Origin: Deltaproteobacteria bacterium
GTDB lineage: Bacteria > Myxococcota_A > UBA9042 > DTJE01
Direction: 5' to 3'
NCBI GenBank assembly: GCA_016784945.1
Contig: JADHTP010000057.1
Span: forward strand, 1-13,735
DNA length: 13,735 bases
The notes under the pieces were generated by a model. That model was not told where the DNA came from and made no database searches. It saw only the letters and a list, made by a program, of their open reading frames with translations. The position numbers and the translations under genes were made by a program. Shown here piece by piece: positions 6,768-13,041 of this stretch (position 1 is its first letter; each line of letters opens with the position of its first letter).

Positions 6768-6795
6768 AAAACGTCAGGATAGGGGAGGAGATGCC

Positions 6796-6825
6796 TTGAA
6801 CGGGAGGGGCCTTGGGGACTAGACT
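6796..6825 (+). promoter_or_regulatory. Candidate promoter giving a leaderless TolC-like mRNA
   Basis: TTGAAC (6796-6801) and TAGACT (6820-6825) are 18 bases apart (4/6 each to consensus). Transcription would start about seven bases after the -10, at or beside the A of ATG 6832. The absence of a Shine-Dalgarno close to that ATG fits this. Motif matching only. Confidence 0.35.
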
Positions 6826-6831
6826 GGGCCC

Positions 6832-8196
6832 ATGAAACGCAACCTCCAGGTCTTCCGCCTGATGGTCTTCCTGCTCACCCTGCCCCTGGCGGGGTCGGTC
6901 GTCGCCAGGGACCTGTCCCTCTCCGAGGCCGTTCGCCGGGGACTCGAAACGTCGCCGGACCTTCGCATGGGGCGGGCCGATCTCCGGAAGGCCGAGGCCG
7001 AAAAGGCCGCGTCGGTGGCCGGGATGGCGCCGCGGCTGTCCATCGAGAGCAAGGTGTTCTACTGGGATTCGGCCACGGACATGACCTTCGACCTGCCGCC
7101 GGACCTCATCGCCTTCATCCAGACCGTCCTGCCCTCCGACCAGACCCTCAGTACCTCCATGGATTTCCAGGTCATGGAGAGGCTCACCGGGGAGGTGGTG
7201 CTCCAGGCGGTCCAGCCACTGTCACCACTGTATTCGCTGGCCAACGCCTATCTGGCGCGCAAGGCGGCCCACCTGGCCGCCCTCTACAACCAGGAGGCGG
7301 ATCGCAACACGGCCCGCCACAACGTCACAGAGGCCTTTTTCCGGCTGAGGTCGGTCACCAGCATGGTGGGGGTGGCGCGCCTGGGCGTGGAGCAGGTGAA
7401 GGCCCACATCAAGACGGCCAGGGCCTTTCACAAGGCCGGGATCGTTGGGCGTGACGACGTACTGCGGGCCGAAACCGCCCTGGCCCGGGTGCAGGAACAG
7501 TTGAGCCGGGCCGAAAACGGCGAGACCCTGGCCCGGGTCGCGCTCAACATGGCCGTGGGCCTTCCCCCGGGGGAGGACACCAACCCCGTGGGACAATTCC
7601 AGGAAGACCCGCCGCCCTGGGGATCGACCCTCCAGGAGAGCATCGACAAGGCACTGGCGAACCGCCCTGAGATCGCGGCCGTGGGGCAACAGGTGGAAGC
7701 GGCCGATGCCGGCCGAAAGGCGATGATTGGCGCCCTGGTCCCCACCCTGTCAGCGGTGTTCCGCTACAACTACCAGAAAGGAAACCTTTTCCAGCAGGAA
7801 CAGAACTACTTCGTGGGCGGGGTGCTGACCTGGAACTTCTGGCAGTGGGGCGAACAGTGGTACCGGATGAAGGCCACCCAGGCCCTGCGCGACAAGGCTC
7901 TTGCGGGCATGGAAAAGGCCCGACTGGGCATCACCCTGGACGTAACGAAGGCCTGGACCGACATCCGTACCGCCCGCGCCTCCATCGCCATGAACCGGAA
8001 GGCCATCGAGTCGGCACAGGAGAACCTGCGGGTGGTCACGAAGAAGTATGAAGCCAGCGCGGCCACCTCGGTGGAGGTCCTGGACGCCCAGAGCGACCTG
8101 AACCAATCCCGCTCGGCCTACCAGGTGGGCCTGTTTACCTACCACACCGCCCGGTCGAACCTGGAAAGGGCCATCGGGGAGGGCGTTGATCGTTGA
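6832..8196 (+). CDS. TolC-family outer-membrane efflux protein
   Basis: A 454-aa protein. TolC-family proteins are trimeric outer-membrane channels with a periplasmic coiled-coil tunnel, serving drug or metal efflux pumps and type I secretion. The signal peptide covers residues 1-25 with a likely cut after VVA. Two OEP halves follow. Each opens with a helix of the type LSEAVRRGLETSPDLRMG (first) or LQESIDKALANRPEIAA (second), then a beta segment (around FRYNYQKG in the second), and long Ala/Lys/Glu helices to the end. The length is normal. ATG 6832 has no good Shine-Dalgarno; an upstream ATG (6791) stops after one codon. No membrane-fusion or inner-membrane pump gene lies beside it, so its partner is encoded elsewhere. 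The last codons and the stop lie inside a heptad tract, so the C-terminus GEGVDR may have been set by repeat expansion. Confidence 0.9.
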   Translation: MKRNLQVFRLMVFLLTLPLAGSVVARDLSLSEAVRRGLETSPDLRMGRADLRKAEAEKAASVAGMAPRLSIESKVFYWDSATDMTFDLPPDLIAFIQTVLPSDQTLSTSMDFQVMERLTGEVVLQAVQPLSPLYSLANAYLARKAAHLAALYNQEADRNTARHNVTEAFFRLRSVTSMVGVARLGVEQVKAHIKTARAFHKAGIVGRDDVLRAETALARVQEQLSRAENGETLARVALNMAVGLPPGEDTNPVGQFQEDPPPWGSTLQESIDKALANRPEIAAVGQQVEAADAGRKAMIGALVPTLSAVFRYNYQKGNLFQQEQNYFVGGVLTWNFWQWGEQWYRMKATQALRDKALAGMEKARLGITLDVTKAWTDIRTARASIAMNRKAIESAQENLRVVTKKYEASAATSVEVLDAQSDLNQSRSAYQVGLFTYHTARSNLERAIGEGVDR

Positions 8197-8215
8197 TCGT
8201 TGATCGTTGATCGTT
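8184..8215. repeat. Perfect heptad tract CGTTGAT x 4.5 across the TolC stop
   Basis: CGTTGAT is repeated four times exactly (8184-8211) and followed by CGTT. The TolC stop TGA at 8194-8196 is formed by the second unit. The unit is the reverse complement of ATCAACG seen at 199-284. Confidence 0.95.
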
Positions 8216-8249
8216 CGGGAAGGATTCTGAAAGCCGGCGGGATGAGACC

Positions 8250-8273
8250 GGGCGGATGCACCCGCATCCACCC
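8250..8273. terminator. Hairpin between convergent tolC-like and hsp20 genes
   Basis: GGGCGGATGC (8250-8259) pairs with GCATCCACCC (8264-8273) with one mismatch across an ACCC loop. It lies between convergent genes, 54 bases after one stop and 16 from the other. No T-tract follows on either strand, so if it ends transcription it is not a canonical intrinsic terminator. Confidence 0.45.
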
Positions 8274-8288
8274 GAATCTCCTTTGAAA

Positions 8289-8732
8289 TCAGGCCTGGGT
8301 CTTGACCTTGATCTGGCGAGGCTGGGTCTCGGGCTTCTTCGGGAGTTGCAACTTCAGGACGCCGTCCCTGTACTCCGCCTTGATCCCGCCATGGTTGACA
8401 TAGGCCGGCAGAGTGAAGGAACGTTCGAACTTCCCGTAGTAGCGCTCGATCCGGTGGTAGCTGTCCCGGTTCTCCTCGTCCTCGAACCGCCGTTCCCCGC
8501 TGATCTGCAGGACGTCGTCCTCCACCCGGATGTTCAGGTCATCGGCATTGATTCCGGGCAGTTCTGCCGTCAGCCAAATGGCTTTTTCGTCCTCGCGGAC
8601 GTCCACGGCGAACGGGGTTCCATTGTTGTCCTGGGTCCGGGCCGGGGCTCGCCAGTTCCTGCCTAGCACATGGTTCACGTCATCGAAGAACCGGTCGAAA
8701 CCATGGTAAGGATCCCACTTTTGAAGCATCAT
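8289..8732 (-). CDS. Small heat-shock protein, Hsp20/alpha-crystallin family
   Basis: A 147-aa ATP-independent holdase chaperone that keeps unfolding proteins soluble as large oligomers in the cytoplasm. The alpha-crystallin domain spans about residues 40-130. It includes AELPGINADDLNIRVEDD, ISGERR, the FERSFTLP strand and the signature GVLKLQLPK. The C-terminal I-x-V motif (IKV) needed for oligomer assembly is present just before the end. The N-terminus (MMLQKWDPYHGFDRFFDDV) is typical for bacterial members. Initiation is at the first of two adjacent ATGs (8732), six bases after GGAGG (minus strand, 8743-8739), or at the second, nine bases after. It is transcribed divergently from lolA and convergently to the TolC-like gene, so it forms its own unit. 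Confidence 0.95.
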   Translation of the reverse strand: MMLQKWDPYHGFDRFFDDVNHVLGRNWRAPARTQDNNGTPFAVDVREDEKAIWLTAELPGINADDLNIRVEDDVLQISGERRFEDEENRDSYHRIERYYGKFERSFTLPAYVNHGGIKAEYRDGVLKLQLPKKPETQPRQIKVKTQA

Positions 8733-8814
8733 GATACACCTCCAACTGTGTTGCTTCCTGTTTTATACGGGGCGGTTACGCGGGTTCCGGAGGCCCGCCG
8801 CCCTCGCATGAAAC

Positions 8815-8842
8815 ATGATTGATACGGTCGAATATTTGTCAA
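8815..8842 (-). promoter_or_regulatory. Candidate hsp20 promoter
   Basis: On the minus strand TTGACA (8842-8837) is a perfect -35, and AATCAT (8820-8815) is a 4/6 -10 after 16 bases. This gives a ~75-nt leader. Nearer the gene, CCCCGTATA (minus 8772-8764) resembles the -10 of heat-shock sigma-32 promoters, but no matching CTTGAAA lies at the right distance. No CIRCE operator is seen. Confidence 0.35.
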
Positions 8843-8908
8843 GACCCGTCGTCCAAGTCCATGGGGCGCCATGAAGGACCACGGGGGATGGAAATGGGTG
8901 GCAGAACT

Positions 8909-8916
8909 GTTAACAT
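8909..8916 (+). promoter_or_regulatory. Candidate extended -10 placing the start at lolA ATG
   Basis: TG-T-TAACAT (TG at 8908-8909, hexamer 8911-8916) resembles an extended -10. Its start site would fall at about 8923-8924, the lolA ATG itself, implying a leaderless mRNA. There is no convincing -35 at 16-18 bases, which extended -10 promoters tolerate. Confidence 0.3.
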
Positions 8917-8923
8917 CCAGGCC

Positions 8924-9574
8924 ATGAAGCGAACAACCACCATCGTTGTCTTTCTTCTTACCATCGCGGGATTGACCGCCGCCCTGGCAAAAGACGAGCC
9001 CGGGGATCTCCTGGACCGCGTCCAAGCCTTTTACGAAGCATCGAAGGACTACAAGGCGTCGTTCAGGCAGGTTGTCACCACCCGGAGCCCCCGACGGGCC
9101 TTCACCCGCAAGGGGACGGTCTACTTCAAGCGACCGGGGATGATGCGATGGGACTACAAGGTGCCCGACGAGGTCTATTACGTAAGCGACGGGAAGGTCC
9201 TGTGGTCCTACGAGGTGGAGCAGGCCGTGGCCTACCGCCTCGAGATCGGCGACTCCAACCTCTTCCACGCCCTTAAGTTCCTCACGGGAACGGGCAAGCT
9301 CACCCAGGACTTCAACGCCCACATCGGTGAGCCCCTGGAGTCCGGCCTGATCCCCGTAAAGCTTCTGCCCAGGGAGTCCGAACGGTCCTTCAAGTCGGTG
9401 ACACTGCTGGTGGATCCGGCCACGGGCGAAACCCGCGAAACCGAGGTGGTCGATCCCCTCGGCAACGTGTCCCACCTCTGGTTCGAGTCTCCCTCCTACC
9501 AGGACCTGCCTGCCGATCGTTTCACTTTCCATCCACCCGACGGGATCAGGGTCCAGGAAGTGGGGCCCCGTTGA
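8924..9574 (+). CDS. lolA: Outer-membrane lipoprotein carrier protein LolA
   Basis: A 216-aa periplasmic chaperone that receives lipoproteins released from the inner membrane by the LolCDE transporter and delivers them to the outer membrane. The signal peptide is residues 1-22, cut after ALA. The mature part shows the LolA pattern: YKASFRQVVTT near the start, GTVYFKRPGMMRWDY, YYVSDGKVLWSYEVE, then the FLTGTGKL region and FxFHPPDG at the end. Start ATG 8924 gives a clean signal peptide; in-frame ATGs at 8888 and 8894 would add a polar leader. There is no good Shine-Dalgarno. Its stop overlaps the TTG start of rimO, so it heads an operon with rimO and the HAD phosphatase. The giant lipoprotein nearby is a possible client, though that link is inference. 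Confidence 0.88.
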   Translation: MKRTTTIVVFLLTIAGLTAALAKDEPGDLLDRVQAFYEASKDYKASFRQVVTTRSPRRAFTRKGTVYFKRPGMMRWDYKVPDEVYYVSDGKVLWSYEVEQAVAYRLEIGDSNLFHALKFLTGTGKLTQDFNAHIGEPLESGLIPVKLLPRESERSFKSVTLLVDPATGETRETEVVDPLGNVSHLWFESPSYQDLPADRFTFHPPDGIRVQEVGPR

Positions 9575-10887
9575 ACGCCGAACCGCAGTTCCCCCTGGTT
9601 CCCCTGGTCTATGCCATCACCCTGGGGTGTCCCAAGAACCGCGTGGACACGGAGGTCATGCTTGGTGACCTGCTGTCCCATGGGTACGTGTTGACGGCGG
9701 ACCCCCGGGAAGCGGACGTCCTCCTGGTCAACACCTGCGGATTCCTGCGCGAGGCCAGGGACGAATCCATCGAGACCCTGAAAGAGGTGGCCCGCGACAT
9801 GCGTCCCGGAAGTCGTCTGGTGGCGGCAGGTTGCATGACGGAGGTATTCCGTCGGGAAATCGCCGAGGCCGTCCCCGAGGCCGACCTGTTCCTGGGGACC
9901 CGGGAGCTGCTGCGACTCCGGGGCCTGCTGGAAGGAAGCACCGAACGCAATCGTGCCATGCCCAGCGCCGCGAACCCCAGGCTGGTGACCACCGGCGATC
10001 GACTGGCCTATTTGAAAGTGGCCGACGGCTGTTCCCGCCGCTGCTCTTTCTGCCTCATCCCCCGGCTCAAGGGCCGTCAGCACAGCCGGACTCCGGATGA
10101 CATTCTGGCCGAGGCCGGGGATCTGGCCGCGGTGGGGGTGCGGGAAGTGGTCCTGGTGGCCCAGGACCTGGTCCATTACGGGGCGGACCTGCCCGGGCGC
10201 CCCGGACTGGCCTCGCTGGTGCGGCGACTGGCCAGGGAAGTCCCGACCTTCAGGTGGATACGCCTCATGTACCTCTACCCGAGAGATCTGGACGACGAAT
10301 TGCTGGAGGTGGTGTCCTCCCATGACAATGTCCTCCCGTACCTGGACCTGCCCGTGCAGCACGCCGACGATCGGGTACTGGCCGCCATGCGGCGGGGAAC
10401 CAGCCGACGGTCCCTGGAAGCCCTAGTGGACCGGGTCCGGCGCCAGGTGCCGGGCGCCGTTCTGCGTACGACCTACATGGTGGGATTCCCGGGCGAGACA
10501 CGGGAGGCCTTCGAGGGACTGCTGTCCTTTGCCCGACGGGCCCGGTTCGAAATGGCTGGCGTATTCCTGTTTTCGCCGGAACCTGGATCCCGGGCCGCGG
10601 AACTCCCGGGACAGGTGGCCAAGGCCACCAGGGAACGACGCCGGAAACGACTGCAGACCGTGCTGGATACGGTGGCCGCCGACATGTTCCAGGCCGTCAA
10701 TGGACAGGTCCACGAGGCCCTTGTGGAGTCGTCAGGCGGGCGAGGCGCCGTGGGGCGGCTTTGGTTCCAGGCCCCGGAAGTGGACGGTGTTCTCCGCCTG
10801 AGTCGGTGCGAAGCGCCCGAGGGGGAGTTCGTCGACGTTCGGATCACGGGCATCCGCCACGGGGACTACCTGGGAGAAGAGGCATGA
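9571..10887 (+). CDS. rimO: Ribosomal protein uS12 methylthiotransferase RimO
   Basis: A 438-aa radical-SAM enzyme with two Fe-S clusters that adds a methylthio group to the conserved Asp of ribosomal protein uS12. The N-terminal cluster uses C20 (LGCPKNRVDTE), C56 (NTCGF) and C88 (AAGCM). The radical-SAM cluster uses C154, C158 and C161 (GCSRRCSFC). The YLDLPVQHADDRVL block favours RimO over MiaB. A TRAM domain forms the last ~65 residues. The start must be TTG 9571 (TTGA overlap with the lolA stop), because the first in-frame ATG is about 30 codons in and would delete LGCPKN. AGGAAG at 9555-9560 is the likely ribosome site, ten bases upstream. The rare start plus coupling suggests modest, lolA-dependent expression. 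Confidence 0.93.
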   Translation: MNAEPQFPLVPLVYAITLGCPKNRVDTEVMLGDLLSHGYVLTADPREADVLLVNTCGFLREARDESIETLKEVARDMRPGSRLVAAGCMTEVFRREIAEAVPEADLFLGTRELLRLRGLLEGSTERNRAMPSAANPRLVTTGDRLAYLKVADGCSRRCSFCLIPRLKGRQHSRTPDDILAEAGDLAAVGVREVVLVAQDLVHYGADLPGRPGLASLVRRLAREVPTFRWIRLMYLYPRDLDDELLEVVSSHDNVLPYLDLPVQHADDRVLAAMRRGTSRRSLEALVDRVRRQVPGAVLRTTYMVGFPGETREAFEGLLSFARRARFEMAGVFLFSPEPGSRAAELPGQVAKATRERRRKRLQTVLDTVAADMFQAVNGQVHEALVESSGGRGAVGRLWFQAPEVDGVLRLSRCEAPEGEFVDVRITGIRHGDYLGEEA

Positions 10888-11540
10888 AGGCGCTCGCACC
10901 CCATCTCGGGGACGTGGAAGCCCTGGTCTTCGACCTCGACGGCACCCTGGTTGACACCTTCACGGACCTTGCCGCCTCGGTCAACCAGCTGCGTGGGGAG
11001 TTCGGCCGCGGGCCCATGACCCCCGAAGCCGTCAAGGGACACGTGGGAATGGGTGTCCGCCACCTGGTGGAAAGCTGCCTCGAGCCATCGGACACCGACG
11101 AACTGGACGAGGTCGTGGAACGGTTCGTGAAACATTATTCGGCACACCTTCTCGACTCCACTCGCCCTTACCCCGGTGTGGTGGAAGGCCTGACGCGCCT
11201 GGGGAAAAGGCCCATGGCGGTCCTGTCGAACAAGCCCCAGGCCCAGACCCGGGACATCGTCCACCGGCTGGGTCTGGAGGGATTCTTCGCAAACGTCTTC
11301 GGAGGTGACTCGTTTTCCGGTCTGAAACCCGACCCGGTGGCCCTGACGGGTACCCTCGCCAGCCTGTCGGTCCACCCGGAACGCGCTCTCATGGTGGGGG
11401 ATTCCCAGGTGGACCTGCAATCGGCCCGGGCCGCGGGCGTCCGCATCGTCCTGGTGACCACGGGCCTGATGACCCGCGACGCCGCCCTTGTCGGCGGACC
11501 GGACGGCGTGATCGACGACCTCCGTGAACTGACCCCTTGA
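10884..11540 (+). CDS. gph: HAD-family phosphatase, phosphoglycolate phosphatase type
   Basis: A 218-aa cytoplasmic haloacid dehalogenase-type hydrolase. The closest branch (Gph) removes phosphate from 2-phosphoglycolate formed during DNA repair. Motif I is D17-L-D19-G-T with D17 as nucleophile; motif II is the Ser of VLSNKP; motif III is the Lys of GLKPDP; motif IV is the acidic pair in MVGDSQVD. The cap domain lies between motifs I and II (about residues 25-95), as in subfamily IA. The start ATG 10884 overlaps the rimO stop in ATGA, with AAGAGG just upstream. It is the last gene of the lolA-rimO-gph operon. Substrate choice within this family cannot be read from sequence alone, so the symbol is tentative. 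Confidence 0.85.
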   Translation: MKALAPHLGDVEALVFDLDGTLVDTFTDLAASVNQLRGEFGRGPMTPEAVKGHVGMGVRHLVESCLEPSDTDELDEVVERFVKHYSAHLLDSTRPYPGVVEGLTRLGKRPMAVLSNKPQAQTRDIVHRLGLEGFFANVFGGDSFSGLKPDPVALTGTLASLSVHPERALMVGDSQVDLQSARAAGVRIVLVTTGLMTRDAALVGGPDGVIDDLRELTP

Positions 11541-11565
11541 CCGACCGTTGAGGTATTGCGGTAAT

Positions 11566-11579
11566 CGGTGGACGGTGGA
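11566..11579. repeat. Heptad pair, CGGTGGA family
   Basis: CGGTGGA occurs twice in tandem, followed by the related CTGTAG. This short tract, 26 bases after the HAD gene stop, is a third heptad family between genes. Two copies alone could be chance. Confidence 0.5.
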
Positions 11580-11600
11580 CTGTAGAAGCTCCTTTCGATC

Positions 11601-11630
11601 TTGACGTCGCACCCCTAAAAGTGGTAAACG
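11601..11630 (+). promoter_or_regulatory. Candidate promoter of the bL25-pth-bS6 operon
   Basis: TTGACG (11601-11606) and TAAACG (11625-11630, preceded by TGG) are separated by 18 bases. This would start transcription near 11637, with a ~60-nt leader before bL25. The -35 is good (5/6) and the -10 weak (3/6). Confidence 0.4.
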
Positions 11631-11698
11631 CTTACGCCCTTTTCCGGCGGACGGTCCGACGGGGAAGGAGACGACGAACAAAGTGAGCGAGGTCGACC

Positions 11699-12403
11699 AT
11701 GGAATTTCAGGTGGTAAGTGTCCGGGACAGACCCGTAACCGGCAAGGGTGTTGCGCGAAAGATCAGGGCGCTGGGACACATTCCGGCGGTCCTTTACGGC
11801 AAGGGCATGGAGCCCCGTTCCCTGGTGGTCGAGCCCAAGCAGCTAGTGTCCATACTCCAGAGCCCCAGGGGTTCCAATACGGTGGTGAAGCTCGAGATGG
11901 CCGACGGTTCGTTGGATTGCCTCGGCCACGCCATGATCAAGGCCCACGCCGTTCACCCGTTCCGACGTCACCTGATGCACTGCGACTTCATCCGGGTCGA
12001 TGAAAAAGCCCCGCTGAAGCTTGACATCCCCATCCTGGTGGTGGGCAGGTCCGAGGGCGAAAAGGCCGGGGCCAACCTGAACGTCCAGATGCGCACCATC
12101 GCACTGACGTGCCAGCCCTCGGACGTTCCGGACCATATCGAAGTGGACGTGACGGCTCTCGACGTCGGCGACGGCCTGATGGTGTCCGACCTGACGCTTC
12201 CCTCGGGCACGAAGCCTGTCCATAGCCAGGACATGCAGGTGGTGACGGTCCGCATGGGTCGGGTGGAAGAAGAAGAAGTGGAAGAAGAAATCGAGGAAGG
12301 CCTGGAAGGCGAGGCGGCGGAAGGCGCCGTGGCGGCTGGCGAAGAAGGGGCAGCGACCCCGACCGAAGGCCAGGATTCCAAGACGGATACCCCGGAAGGC
12401 TGA
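11699..12403 (+). CDS. ctc: Ribosomal protein bL25, long CTC form
   Basis: A 234-aa 5S rRNA-binding protein of the large ribosomal subunit. The N-terminal bL25 domain (about 1-92) has the typical TGKGVARKIRALGHIPAVLYG block and HPxxHxxHCDFI near its end. The second, TL5/CTC-type beta domain follows (about 93-185, KLDIPILVVG to VHSQDMQVVTVRM). The last ~45 residues are a Glu-rich, Ala/Gly low-complexity tail. Start ATG 11699 matches the family start and is preceded in frame by a TGA at 11684. CGAGG (11688-11692) is the nearby ribosome site; a stronger GGGGAAGGAG lies 28 bases upstream of the ATG, too far to serve it directly. The stop overlaps pth by one base (TGATG). Confidence 0.95.
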   Translation: MEFQVVSVRDRPVTGKGVARKIRALGHIPAVLYGKGMEPRSLVVEPKQLVSILQSPRGSNTVVKLEMADGSLDCLGHAMIKAHAVHPFRRHLMHCDFIRVDEKAPLKLDIPILVVGRSEGEKAGANLNVQMRTIALTCQPSDVPDHIEVDVTALDVGDGLMVSDLTLPSGTKPVHSQDMQVVTVRMGRVEEEEVEEEIEEGLEGEAAEGAVAAGEEGAATPTEGQDSKTDTPEG

Positions 12404-13041
12404 TGAAGCTGGTGTGCGGGCTCGGAAACCCGGGTCCACAGTACGTCGGCACCCGCCACAACATGGGATTCGTTGTGGTCGAGGCCTTCGCGAATTCGTT
12501 CCGGCCGACCTGGCGGGACCGATGGGACGCCCGGGTAGCCCGGGTTGAGTACCGGGGCGAGGACCTGTTGATCTTTGAACCACAGACCTTCATGAACCTG
12601 TCGGGCACGGCTGCCAGGCAGGTGGCGGGCTTCTACAAGATTCCGCCCGCCGACTTGCTGGTCGTTCACGACGAGGTGGACCTGCCGCTGGGCCGCGTGC
12701 GGGTCCGACAGGGCGGGGGCGATGCCGGCCACAAGGGCATCCGGTCGGTGATGCAGAACCTGGGCACGGGCGATTTCGGCCGTGTGCGTGTGGGAATAGG
12801 CCGACCATCCCATCCCGACCAGGAAGTGACCGACTACGTCCTTGGCCGTTTCAGTGTGGAAGAGAACGATCTTTTCGATCAGGCGATCGCGAAGGCCGTG
12901 ATCGGTATTGGTGAGTGGGTTCTTGGCGGTGTCACTCGGGCTCAGAACCGGGTGAATCGCAGGGAGCGCACACAGGAAACACCTTCTTGCCCGGAGCCGG
13001 AAGAGGACTCCGGGCCGTCAGTCCAAGAGGAGGACTCATGA
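12403..13041 (+). CDS. pth: Peptidyl-tRNA hydrolase
   Basis: A 212-aa cytoplasmic esterase that frees tRNA from peptidyl-tRNAs dropped by ribosomes. Key residues line up with E. coli Pth: N9 (GLGNPG), catalytic H19 (TRHNMGF), N65 (FMNLSG), D90 (VVHDEVDLPLG) and H110 (GGGDAGHKG). Start ATG 12403 shares its A with the bL25 stop, and GGAAGG at 12394-12399, coded in the bL25 tail, serves as its ribosome site. The last ~25 residues are an acidic extension (ETPSCPEPEEDSG and following) beyond the usual end. Its final codons contain the AGGAGG site for bS6. The ctc-pth order is common in bacteria and supports both calls. Confidence 0.96.
   Translation: MKLVCGLGNPGPQYVGTRHNMGFVVVEAFANSFRPTWRDRWDARVARVEYRGEDLLIFEPQTFMNLSGTAARQVAGFYKIPPADLLVVHDEVDLPLGRVRVRQGGGDAGHKGIRSVMQNLGTGDFGRVRVGIGRPSHPDQEVTDYVLGRFSVEENDLFDQAIAKAVIGIGEWVLGGVTRAQNRVNRRERTQETPSCPEPEEDSGPSVQEEDS

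Noticed and set aside
6774..6783. A third copy of the dispersed repeat, from TCAGGATAG
   Set aside because: Only about nine bases match the start of the element; chance cannot be excluded.
6832..8732. An efflux or type I secretion system around the TolC-like gene
   Set aside because: No membrane-fusion, ABC, RND or other pump gene is adjacent; neighbours are a repeat lipoprotein and a heat-shock protein.
11683..12003. A 106-codon frame from GTG 11683 overlapping bL25
   Set aside because: Despite a good upstream ribosome site, the product shows no recognisable pattern and bL25 uses the overlapping frame. Kept only as a note on the leader.
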